In this document: piece after piece, positions 43,964 through 55,605 of the stretch
How the letters are laid out: each line of letters opens with the position of its first letter
Position numbering within the stretch: the stretch's first letter is position 1
NCBI GenBank assembly: GCA_030141605.1
Contig: JAQGDQ010000025.1
Location: forward strand, 292,907-356,906
DNA length: 64,000 nucleotides
Reading direction: 5' to 3'
Source: Tubiluchus corallicola
Taxonomy: Eukaryota; Priapulida; Priapulimorpha; Priapulimorphida; Tubiluchidae
The notes under the pieces: model-generated
What the model was told of the DNA's origin: nothing
Databases searched by the model: none
Seen by the model: the letters and a program-made list of their open reading frames with translations, nothing else
Translations under genes and position numbers: made by a program

Positions 43964-46900
43964 TCTTAAAAATACGGTACTGAATTATGGTGTTTTTTCG
44001 TTTCTTTTCCGTACCTTTATCGCATCTTTCCGTACCATTTAAAACCCAATTTCTTGAAGTACCTTCATTGGTTAACAACAGTTACTCAACCTGACGACTT
44101 GTTTTTCTTATTTGGTGGATTTATACTAAGATTAGTTCGTTTTGGGCGCAAAGCGTCAAGTCCTTTAAAAGCTTCACTTGTCATTTCCCTTAAATTACGT
44201 CGAGTATTTTGCTTCCCACGTCTGACGCTTATTCATGTAGCGACAATATTTTAACTGCTATTTCTGACTGTTGTGTAGAAATATACTGCGCACCTCAAGT
44301 TACGCAGATTCTTTTGAACATGAACGTTTCGAAATGTACGTCACTAATGAGGAACGTTTAGAACTTTGTTTGTTTACGTAAAACAGTAACGATTTGATAA
44401 CTGCATACCACATGAGTAGAATGTTCGCTTTACTGATAAAAGAAATTCCAAACGAACAGGCCTAACGCATTAACTTACTTGGCCACAGTATTTAATAACT
44501 ATAGAAAGTACATTTTTTGTGTATTTTTATGTATACAAATATGCTACCTGCGGGTAAAATTGTAGGTTATGGAGTTCTCCGTTTTTCTATAAAAGTTGCA
44601 TATAACTTCTAGTATTAAGTAGGATTTAAAATAAATGGGTACTGTTCAATTGTTTAACTTAGCTTAAGTTCTTCATTAGAGCTCGGTTATCCTGGAGATA
44701 TTTCTTAATAACCTAATATTGGAACACAAACAACTATATATGCGTATTCCAAAGAAAAGCCTTGCATGTCCATTCTGGCACTGGCGGAATGTTCCTATCC
44801 AGCCTTATAAACGACAAAACTTCCAATTCGTTGTCCAGCATTGCCCTGGTTTCGTAATTAGTCTACAATTTTAGCCACTCTTAGCCCCTGACTCCTAAAA
44901 TTGTGTTGTTAAAAAAATTTTAACGCCAGGATTTAATACAACCAATATAAATATAACAATCAATATATCAACAAAAATGACAAAACAACAAAAAACGAAA
45001 CAACACGACATTTCAGCTCAACTGTATGCTATATTCCAATGACAGAAAAAATGAAAAGCATAATTACTAGATACTATTTAAGATTCAACAATTTATAATA
45101 TACTTAATCACAAATTAAACATAATCACTAACTAAGCACACAATAGAAAGTACCAGGTTTTTTCATTATGCATGAGGCTTTTTATTAATTATTCCTTTGC
45201 TACTTTCTTGGGGTTTTTCCTTTGATATTCTTTCTAATGTTTTTCAGGGATCTTTTTTCTTTCTGGATACCGATAATATTACACTGCTTCGAGTGACGTC
45301 AGCTTATGTTGCACCACTTACCTAATTGGCGTAAACAAACGTAAAAAGCTTCTATAGCTAATTTGATCTTACCTGACGTGATAGCTTTAATCAGCAAAGT
45401 GCAAATAACCCACAGCAGTTGTTGTGACAATAACCTGAATTTTCGAAGCAAAACAGCATTTCTTTCTACAAAAACTCTCATTTTTATCCTTGACTAAGGT
45501 CGAAGCATACAACTAGTCGCCATGTTTAAACTAATTTTGTCTGTGAAAGTATGTAATAATGTTTAATTTTAATGTGCATTGGAATATCATTATTGTGGAA
45601 TGAGTTTCAACTTTTTGATTCATAGCTTTGTTCATTTATTTTTGCAGGTGTATTATACAAACACATGCCGGGCTTAGAACAGAATAATAATATGAAGATA
45701 AATAATTAAATTAGAAATTCAAACATAAGTAACGAAATTTTAATGTGCGTTAAAGTGTCTGAGTATTTTCAGCAACTTAGATAATAATGATTATAATTAT
45801 TTAAAATACGAAAATATGACAATTTCAATGTGTTATTCAAATTCAGAAAAAAATCGTTTTCACATTTTTTTTATTATTAAAACATGTGTATATAAACAAA
45901 CTTTACAAACTAATAGCTGATCTAAATAGGAGTTATCAAAATTATTCCTAAAAGTGGTTATAGCTTACGTGTAATAATGTTGTCAATACATTTTTATATA
46001 AATAGAAAGTACCATTTTAAATCTCATAACATGTGCAGCTAAAATGTGAATTAAATGTTTATGCGCATCAACCTAATTTAAATTGAACAAAATTTTAAAT
46101 TGAGTTAATTGAAATATATAGGCTGTAAAGGAAATCAGGGGATTTGTTATATTTTTTTAAAATAACTTTTATTTTGTGTTTTTTATTCAACCCATATCAG
46201 AATTTTAAAACAGTATACATGTCATTGCATTTATGGTTTACTTGCAGATGTGGACTGGGAGAACGCCGCAAAACGCACGGGCCAAATAACGCTTAGTTAA
46301 TTTTTTATTTTGTCTTTTTAGATTCAGTCGCGAAAATCTGAATTATTGGCATCACTTGTTTTATCTGTTAGCTAATACAACTCACATGCATTTTCTAGCA
46401 GCAGAGAAAATTTTTCAATGTTTCGAGAATGCAATTTAAACATCGATAGTTTTAGGACAGAAAGATAAATGAAAAAAGGATCGTCCGCATAGCTCATCGT
46501 TGGAAAGGGCTTCTTAGTATTATCTCAACTAATGTAGACTCGTATAGTTAACACAGAGCCCGAACCAGCATATAAAGTACTGGACGTCAACAATGTAACC
46601 AGAGGCAGTATCGGTTACAGTCCATGTTGCTTTCCATATATCAAAAATGCAAACCATCACAACATCTAGAGGGGTGTCAGTTCTGAACTGATTTTTTTAA
46701 AAGTACGACGTCGAAATCAGCCGAGAGATGTATTAGCTCTACATAAACACATAGACTGTTTTTTCGGCACCTAATCCTAATTAACTATGCTTAACTAATT
46801 ACATAACTCCGGGCAAGGCAGTGTACTAAGGCCCCTACATACACAACCACTCGCATGAGTAAAAATGTAAATGGTCGATAAAATTAAACCTATATTTATT

Positions 46901-49900
46901 GTATTGATACTTCCAACAAAATCAGTGTTTAAACATTAAAAAAAATGCAGAACAGCAAAGATTAATCGACTCAAACGTTTGAACAATATAACACGATTCT
47001 TGAAAAACACAAAAAAATTTCACGAATGCCAATGTCCACTTGTAACAAATGTTTACAGTTTAGTACAGAATAATATTTATTTATCAATTGACTGTAAGTC
47101 ACAACATACTTAGATTAGCATGAGCCCCTATGCTCGTGGGGCCTCCGGGCAATTGCCCTGACAGTAGATTTGACTCCCTCTGTCCCACATTCGATGGGCT
47201 CTTGAGGTATAGGTAATTGTTGAAAAGGGGCGTTTAATTTGATGCAGAACTTGTTTCCTCATAAAACGTTCACAATTTCTTTTCATAAACGGCTTCAGAG
47301 GAAAATCAAATCAATCATAACTCCATTACAACAGCAATTCGTTGCTTTTTCACTGAAACTTTATCCTCTCTTGCAAAGATAGGTGAATTAATAGCCTCTC
47401 AAGAAAGACAGCAGTACATAATCCTCGTTGTAAGCAAGCAATTTTCTGATAATGCGTGGAAACTAACACAAATTCCTGCTGTTCAGATTATGTCTTATTA
47501 TGATTAGGAAAAAATTGCGGCTGTTTGCGTTCTTCCGCTGGGATTTCATAACAGCTCTGATTATTGCTTGATTCTTGCACTAACAGCTTCATAATTGGCT
47601 GTCTTTACAAGCATCCAACGCAATCAAAGACGAAGATGATAGAACTCACTTCTCAAATGATTTGCTAACCAATTAAGTTTGTAGCAAGGCGACGTTTCTT
47701 CTGAATTTTTCCTGTTGGGAAAAAATGTGGGATAATGAACAGTGTTAAAAGCATAATTTCAAAATTTTTGACACCAAAAAATGAATGTAAAAAGGTTGAA
47801 TAAAAATTGAGGTTTGAACCAAGGACCTTTGAGTTTTTTCATTATCATTTTTTTAATTGTAAAAGTAGTATAAGGCTTATATCTAGAAAGGGGTTTATAA
47901 GTACTTATATAAAGGAAATAGGTTGTAATATCCTAAAGGTTCTCAAGAACTAGAAGAGGAAACAATTTGTTACTTGGATATGCAAAAACACAGCGCTATT
48001 TCCATTATGGTCCATATGTGATGATCAGTTACTAAAAATAAAAATTTATTACATTAAATGAAAAATCAAGAAGTTAAGAAACGCATAACAAGTTCTCTTC
48101 GAGTGAGGCTATGGTTTTAGATGGCGAGGATATTCTGTCGTAGTGTGATTTATCAGTATTAGGTTTTTATAAGTCAAAAAATTCTCTTTTCGATAAAAAA
48201 ATTGAGAAACAGTGACATTACTGCACTATTTCTAAGTATTACACTTTATTTCACAATTACACAACATGTCATAATTATAAATAATATATGATTTTAATTT
48301 CAAGATCAGCAAATAACTTAAATTAGAAATTAAACAATTAAAAATTTGAATACCAACCGTAACTGAAAAAAACGATTTGGAACGATTAGAACAGACCATA
48401 GAAAATGAATGTCTGTATCTGCCAACACATCCTTCCGGCTCTCAGGTGCCAGGTTCGAGTCCAGGTTCAATATACTTAATTTCTGATATTTCCTTTTTTG
48501 CTTTTTAACCAAACAAAAATGTTTAAAAAAGAATTACAGTATCTCGACTTACTTACAGTAAATCAACAATGTTGACTAATTACAGTAACCAACAATGTGA
48601 TTTCGCACAGTATTTTCTAACCACGCTTGGCAACACGAATGATTATGGCGTCATCACTAAAATGATAGCAGGTAATGTACTTATTACATTCATTCTTTTC
48701 GCTCTGCTTAGAATCATTGGGCCATTATGTCTAACAAATCGAGGCGTAATGGCGCTAATAAGACATGATGTAGCAACCAGCCTATCATGTTGTCTCTCTA
48801 ATTAAGCATGCAAACAGCAGATAAGTGTCCCAACTGAATTCGCACGCGTCAGCGGCCTGACTGACACATCATTACCCATCAACATAAATTACAGATTATT
48901 TTCCACTCGGGTTTCAATCAATGATGGCTGATTTCTGCTGATAAACTTTCTACTGCTGAGTAGCTACCGGAGGAGCAAAAGTAATTAACATTAGTGCAAC
49001 TCACTGTGCATCAGACTCAATGAAAAATAATATCCCCATGTAGATAATGCAAGGCAAATACGTGGCAAATTATTATTGCATAGCCGGGAATAGGTGGGGG
49101 TTAGCTTTCATCTTCGCCACGTGCGACAGCAAATTAACATGCCTAATCCAGCTTAACAACTTTATTAAACCTGCACTTTGTCTACATGGCACCCCCGCAG
49201 AGTCATTCATTCGCACACGTGCTCTGATTTCCTCCCTGGTAAAAAATTAATAGACGTCAATTCTGGCTGTTTTGTCGCCGAATCGATGAATAGCTCACCA
49301 GCGTGAGACCCCACGAAGCCCCATACAAACAAGCAACATCGTCTGATTGAATTTCGCCCACTGCGGGTCATGCAATTTACCCGGGTCCGATTGTGGCGCA
49401 CATAGACAATAGCCGAAACCGCAGGTAAAGCCAAAAGATTTCCCATGCTGAATGTTGCGACTCACAGCTTGATAGCAGATATAGAAATGTACCGCGTGTC
49501 ACCTGTGTGACTTCTTAATAAACACAAGAATCTCCCAAACACTTATATGTTGTTCCCTGATGGGTGAAGCCGAGAAAATGGATTCTTATCGGATTGTCAT
49601 GTCTTGAAAGATTTTTAAAAATAATATTATTAGGTTTAGCTGTTTTATCTTTTCACGGTCTTTGCACTTCGCACTTCGCACTTCTTTCTGTCCCGCTTCT
49701 GGACTTTTTTCTGAAATTTTATTTGTTTCTCCGATTTTCAAGTTAACAAAAAAGTCCATCAATCTTCAAAGAACAGAACGTAACAAGGAATAGGTGAATA
49801 AAAACAGGAACAAATTAACGAACCAACAAAAACCAAGTAAATGAAGCAAATAAAGAAACAAAGGAAGAAAACTAGTGTGAATTTATGTAGGCCCTATAGA

Positions 49901-49970
49901 TTTATAAATAATTTATGAATGAACGAAAGGAGGAGTGGGTGGATGAACAAATGTACAACTACAGTAGCCC
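43964..49970. other. Gene-free region with candidate regulatory blocks
   Basis: Very AT-rich from 44.5 to 46.2 kb. Complexity and GC rise at about 47430-47690 and strongly at 48590-49500, where there are TGATTATGGCG, CTAATCCAGC (Otx/Bicoid-type TAATCC) and repeated GCGTAATGGCGC-like words. Frames of 60-80 codons inside are not supported by splice signals or known domains. Confidence 0.45.
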
Positions 49971-50209
49971 GAAGCATTGGGGTACTCTCTTACTGAGTCT
50001 TTCTGTCTAACGTTGTCTCTACGTCATTTAGAAGAACATTCATCGTTGCTATGAAATGCGCTTTATAGTAAAATGTTAGAATGTGTAGTAACTTTGTTGC
50101 GACGTGACAATATAAAAACTCGTTATAAACTTTTTACGTGAAAAACGCGAACGACTGCGAAAGCACCATCACGGTAAAATAGACGGTTTTGTAGAGTTAC
50201 TTCATAAGC
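49971..50209 (+). repeat. Dispersed repeat family B, copy 1
   Basis: Aligns at moderate identity with 59934-60170: shared CGAAGCATTG-like start, TTCTGTC, GGACGT/GCGACGT then GACAATATAAAAACT, ACGGTAAAATAGAC and AGAGTTACTTC. Class unknown; no ORF. Confidence 0.65.
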
Positions 50210-50259
50210 GAGCAAGCCAGATGACCAAGCGGAGCCCCAAGGGTGTATGGAAAGCTGAT

Positions 50260-50415
50260 GCTAAATAAATGAAGAAATGAATAAATAAATTAACGAATGA
50301 ATGAATTAATTAAATTATTTCTGTCTGAATGAAGCAAAAATGAGTGCATAAATGAGTGCAAATGAATGAATTTATGAAACTTGGAATAAACAATAAATAA
50401 ATGATTATATATGAA
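50260..50415. repeat. Degenerate AATGA/AATAA repeat
   Basis: Loose repetition of GAATGAAT and AATAAATGA words, followed by (CATA)n-like DNA near 50485. Confidence 0.7.
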
Positions 50416-51389
50416 CAAATAAAATTTAAGTTTAGATTTAAGTTTCTTACACATCAAATAAAAAGTAAACAATATACATTCAAATATATACATATACATA
50501 CACATATATACATCATATAAAAACACGCAAAACACATTAAAATATGTTCATGCATAAAAAGCAACATAATAATGAGGGGATGTGTGGGGGAGACACAAAG
50601 AGCAAAGGATTCTTACATGTGCCTGTTAAATACTAAGAAAGCATAAACGGCCGGTAGCACGATTAAAGGACAATTAAAGAAATTATATACTAACAATATG
50701 TACAAATGAAATTAATCTGTCACTTTGGACAGAACCTACAGGATTCTAGACATCGCAGTACAAATCCAACGCGTCTTTTTTGCGCATCTAAGATGTCCTA
50801 AGAACTTGCAGCTGTTTCTCCACTTGAGACCCTTTAAGATGACAGGGTTGATTTTTTTCAACACAGAAATGCCGGGTGTCAAGCAGGCGTTTATGTTGTA
50901 AAAAATTGCCTCATATTGTATGGCAAGTAGTCACCATAATCGCCACTTCATGTTTGAGGATACTCCCCACGGCTGCAAAGGGCCAACGCTTTATTGTTGA
51001 AGAGCACCACTTACGCTCTCTTACGCACTGTGAAAATAATGCGTTACGAGCACCATTAGCTGTAAATTGCTGGCCATATTTTTCTCAGCTCAGGGCGTCA
51101 CCATGTGTTGGTGCAAAGAGTGAACAGATGCACAGTACCTGCTGTAATCACTAATTAGAGTAAAACACTTTACTTTACGCCTAATTTAATTCAGCTACAC
51201 AAGCATAGACCTACCATTGTAGGTTTACTTTGTTCTTTAGGTTTAATACCCCAATCTCACTGTTGGTTGCTCACGCATAGCCTGTATCGTTATAAAAATG
51301 TTAAAATAATACAGTAAATTAAACGTTCCTCAAAATAATGGTCATATGGACGGCAGGCAGTCGCAAAAACAGTATTCAATAGACAAAAA

Positions 51390-51442
51390 ACGAACGAATG
51401 AATGAATGAATGAATGACCGAACGAATGAATGTACGAATGAC
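51390..51442. repeat. (GAAT)n microsatellite
   Basis: GAAT/GAAC tetramers, followed by an (AAAC)n run at about 51464-51483. Confidence 0.9.
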
Positions 51443-51773
51443 AAAAACTGAAATTAATCAGTTGAAACAAACAAACAAACAAATGACATAAACAAATAAA
51501 AAAAAACATCCAAGTACGGGTCAACAGAAGAGTTTGCCACTATTAAATGCTTGTAGCAGGACCGTCATGTAGTTTGTCATCAATGATTTTTTTAAGATGA
51601 GTTACTGAGCAGAAGTGGAAGCGTCTTTCAACGAGGGTCTGCACTTTATTAGAATTGTCTACACAATTCAAATGAGTGACATTTGAATTCTTCAGGAGTT
51701 TTGCTTTGACAAATATCAATAAAAAAACTTTTTTAACACGCATCAACAGTTTTCGTGGTGCTCGTGAAACATG

Positions 51774-52091
51774 GCGACGCCTTCAAACTAGCGAGTTTTC
51801 TAAACTCGCCAAATAACTCGCAAGCGTGTTCCGACTAGAAAGCAAAACTTGCTGCGAGTTACTCTCCGACAGCAAGTGCGAACTAACACTCACTTCTCTC
51901 ACTGTGAAAAGTGTCGAGAGTAACTCGCTGAAACGTTCACATTAACAATAACTCTCACAAAATCAACTTGCAGTAACTGTCAAAGATGTTGTAATAACTT
52001 GCTATAAGTAACTCGTACAGCAGTTCACACTTGCGAGTTTGCTGTCAGAGTGTAAACTCGTGACAGAAAACTTCCCAGTCTGAATGCGCTG
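51774..52091. mobile_element. Foldback-like element with long imperfect inverted arms
   Basis: The left arm (from about 51774) and the complement of the right arm (ending about 52091) share CGCMTTCARACT..G.GAGTTTTCT, AACTCGCAAGYGTG and GCTG..CGAGTTACT in order. Arms are around 110 bp with many mismatches. A perfect small hairpin (GCGAGTTT-TCT-AAACTCGC) is at 51791-51809. No ORF. The CATTCAGACT-type end recalls hAT-family MITEs, but I find no clear target duplication. Confidence 0.6.
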
Positions 52092-53293
52092 TAAAGGACG
52101 CAACCAATGTTAAGACCATCATGTTACACTCCCATTTTTGTGCAAACAGCTCTTTACATTGTCATGAATTTACATCTAATCTGCTAAACCTATCTGCTAA
52201 TTTCATGACTCGCAATTAATTGTCGTTTTAAAAGTTAAAATACCTTTGTACCGAAGGTTGCTAAACTAACAAGCGTATAGGTCGAAAGTAAATTTTATAA
52301 TTACTGTGAAAAATCATTTGAAAAAGCAACTCTCCAAGTTCAATTACAACCTAGAAATGGTTGAAAGAAAGACAACAACTACATAGTCTACTTATTTTCT
52401 ACTTAACAAATTTCATTTGATTCTAATTAAATTAGTGTAATTAATTTTTTCGAAAGCCAAAAGTGGCACATATTGAAGCGAATTTTTTCGAGACGTATTG
52501 TCTTGCATATGCATTGAATGTTTTGCTGCGTAGGCCTATATATATATTATATATTACTACGTATATATGTAATAGATGTTAATAATTTTTAATAGTTTTC
52601 ATAATGATATACAAGCGCAGAGACGCCAAATTTTAATAAAAAATTATGTTTTCAGCATTTTTACTTTAATTTTTCTAGTTTAAAGCATTAAACTACCTTA
52701 AACAATTGCTCTGCTAGTCGACATGTTGAATCCTGCACTTTAAATGTCTGAGTCTTTCCGACTTTTTAGTTAAGGATTATAAAATCATCGTCCATTTAAG
52801 CCTACATTGAAACTGTTCTGAAAGATAAGCCGAGATGTACAATTGTATCTAAAACAGCAAAGGCCGCATCTAGTAATTATCGTGATTATAAATCAATTAT
52901 AATAAGAAGACAACAGAAAGCTGGAGTGTAATAAACGAACCCTCAGTGTATTAAAAAATTGAAACGATTAGAATAAAAATTAAAACATTATTCTTTCCAC
53001 TAAAAGTGAAAAGATAAGGTAAGTGATGATATCATTGTTTATCTTGCAAGTGCACTCAATGCTAAGAAGTAATTAACTAAAAAAGGTTACAATATTAAAA
53101 TTTCTGCCATATATGATTGGTAGATTAGTTTTTGTGTGAATCGTGTGAAAATGTGACTTGTGCAATAAAAAAATATTACACGTTGTATTAAATTCAATGA
53201 AGTCATTAGTAAAAAATTTAAAATTTTAATTGAAATCGTTGAAATTGCAAAACGTTTTTCCTATATCCTGTTGTTACGCTATTAACGTACATA
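52092..53293. other. AT-rich non-coding DNA
   Basis: No gene or RNA recognised. A short TA-rich run is near 52545-52570. Confidence 0.4.
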
Positions 53294-53575
53294 GGGGAGA
53301 GTGGGGCGAGATGGGCTACTAATTTTATAATATCTATATAACGCCAGCATTAATAAATTAACCCAACATCTATGTTAAATGACAGTAGTTCGATGTACTC
53401 TACTGTTGCTACTCCGCAATTAATTACTTAATTATGCTAAGTTTTTGTTTTTGCAAAAATAGAAGGAACATTCCCAAGTTACCCTCTAAACCAGGTAAGA
53501 TGGGCTACCGTAGCAAACAAAAAACTTGCAATTAGTCCAGCTCACCCCAATAGCCCATTTCACCCAAATCTCCCC
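53294..53575. mobile_element. 282-bp MITE with GGGGAGA inverted ends
   Basis: Left end GGGGAGAGTGGGGCGAGATG, continuing GGCTA; right end is the complement of GGGGAGATTTGGGTGAAATG, continuing GGCTA. TA flanks both ends (53292-53293, 53576-53577). No coding capacity. A third related word, AGATGGGCTACC, is internal near 53498. Confidence 0.8.
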
Positions 53576-54532
53576 TATACATATAAACTGCCTGCTTGAG
53601 TGAAAAAAAACCTGGACTCTGGTAACAGAGTTTGGTACAACGTAAGGTCCGCAGGATAAGGTCCGGCTGCGTTGTGAACTTGTCAGCTACCATTCTATCA
53701 GTAAATTGTTTCTTTTCAAGACCATGACAAAAATCTGTCGATCGCTATCAGTAGCAAATTACCCGTCTGAACTATTCCAATAATGAGGTGGCGATTTTTG
53801 CAGCGATTAGGGTTCCCACCCGGGGTGGATGTTGAATTTAGAGTTGCTCTGAAGATAGCTAATCAGCATAGTTAAAAATCCTCAATTTTATCAGCTATGC
53901 TGCTTGGTCTAACGTTTTATTCTTTAGCTGAGTTTTCATATTAATTTAGTATTCGCCGACTAGGAGCTGCAGACGTAACGCAAAACGAGCCTCTGATTCA
54001 GTGGCTTGAATCAGCCTCCGTTTCGATCGCAGGGGGTAGTTCTCCCTCCACTCATTCGGACCAGCAGATTTCACTTTCCGCTGTCCACAAAGCACTTCCG
54101 GTCCAAATACCCTCGCTGTTTTGTACAAAAATCTGAATCGTTGTTTGTTGGTTTGTCGAAACGCTGATAATAGCGGCGATTTGAGCGCCACGGGTGGGCA
54201 ATTAGACAACACAGTGATGTACAATAGAAACTAAGCGAGGATTAAACTACACAATTGCCCTATTCACTTCGTTCCAATCTTTCTCTATTCGAGTCGTTCA
54301 ATTTGTGGCTCTAAATGGAATATCCTGCGTTGGATTTTTGTGTAAAAACAACAACGCAGAGCACACGTTGGGACTTATAATGATCTTAAATACCCTGCGT
54401 GTTTATGCACTTTTATGTAGTATTCAAGAATTATCTTCAAGCTTTGACCACGCTGCATTTTCACGCTGCGTTTTAATTTGCATTTTTGACATTTTTTTCA
54501 AAACGACGATGAATAACTGGAAATTCCAATAT
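53576..54532. other. Non-coding DNA, partly GC-richer
   Basis: A 92-codon minus-strand frame at 53946-54224 lies in a GC-richer patch; it has no recognisable domain or splice support. Confidence 0.4.
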
Positions 54533-55024
54533 CACCTTAAAGCACAATAAAACGCTCTTCATAAAGAAAGCTTAATAATTCATCTTGAAATTTTATATCA
54601 CTTACCCGCTGTGGTTTTGCATAGAGAGTGTAATGTAGAAACGTTGCATAAAACTTGTACTCCCCCGATGACAGTTAGGACCGGCCATTTTAAACGTGAG
54701 TAGTTTTTCAGACATTTGAAAAAAGTTTATATAACATTGCGTGGAGTTTGAAAAATAATCAGATCATTCGTAGCATAGTCTTCGCTAACTAAGCAAAAAT
54801 TAAATGATTTTATATTATCGGTAGATAATAAAGTATTTGTTGGTGAATCAGTGGTGCATACTGGAATGGCGATGCAGTGCCATTTCACTAGGTAGTGCGA
54901 GCATTTTATTAAGAATTTTCCTTTCCAAAAATTTTTAAACAGATATGCATAATGCTAAGTAATATAACTTTGTATGGAAAGTTCTTTGGGACATACTTTA
55001 AAATTCCTTATACTTCCTTGTTCG
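54533..55024 (-). mobile_element. Dispersed repeat family A, copy 3 (inverted)
   Basis: The minus strand aligns with copies 1 and 2: AAAGAACTTTCCATACAAAG, GAAAATTCTTAATAA, AAAATGGCCG, GTAAGTGATATAAAATTTC, then GAAGAGCGTTTTATTGTGC and TTTAAGGTGA. The left end is the most diverged of the three. Confidence 0.8.
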
Positions 55025-55430
55025 TCACACAAGTTACATTTTGTATTGTTCTTCTAATTTTGTATGATATTTAACGTCTAGTAAATTTCATCGTGTGCAC
55101 CACGTGTTTTTATCTTTCACTAATATTATCTTTCACTTAATAAAAACGTGTGCACCTTCAAATTACAGAAGTACAAAGAATTAAATTGAATCCTGTTATA
55201 CATTAAAAATTTGTAAAAATTAATGACATTGTGATATTAGTAAGACATGACCGTGTTTAATTCCTATCAAGTTTGCACTATGTATGTGGTACGCTTTGAC
55301 TGATGTTGCCATCTCGACGATCACCAAAAGAAGCTGTTTCACTTTCTTTTTCAATAATTACTCGATTTCAGACTTCTAACAAAAATATCAGAGTAGGAAA
55401 ACTGTCTGCTTACCTGTATAAATTTCAAAC

Positions 55431-55431
<1 letters not shown>

Positions 55432-55470
<39 letters not shown>
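55432..55470. repeat. (TTA)n microsatellite
   Basis: Thirteen TTA triplets without interruption. Confidence 0.97.
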
Positions 55471-55605
55471 GTACTGCCCTATAAATAGTACTGCTACTAC
55501 TAGTATTACTGCTGCTAGACTACTACTGCCACCACCGCTGTCACCAGCATCATGTCCACCACCGCCACCATCGCCCCCACCACCATAACCACCACCACTG
55601 CAGGT
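55471..55605. repeat. Imperfect ACT/GCT/ACC triplet repeat
   Basis: ACT, GCT and CCACC-type words run on from the TTA tract, ending at CACCACTGCAGG near 55602. Confidence 0.8.

Noticed and set aside
47808-47835. Minus-strand B-box-like GGTTCAAACC
   Set aside because: No T-stem symmetry and no A box; not a tRNA. A SINE origin cannot be shown.
48440-48462. tRNA-like B box (GGTTCGAGTCC)
   Set aside because: The T-arm has a mismatch, and I find no A box, anticodon arm or acceptor stem upstream.
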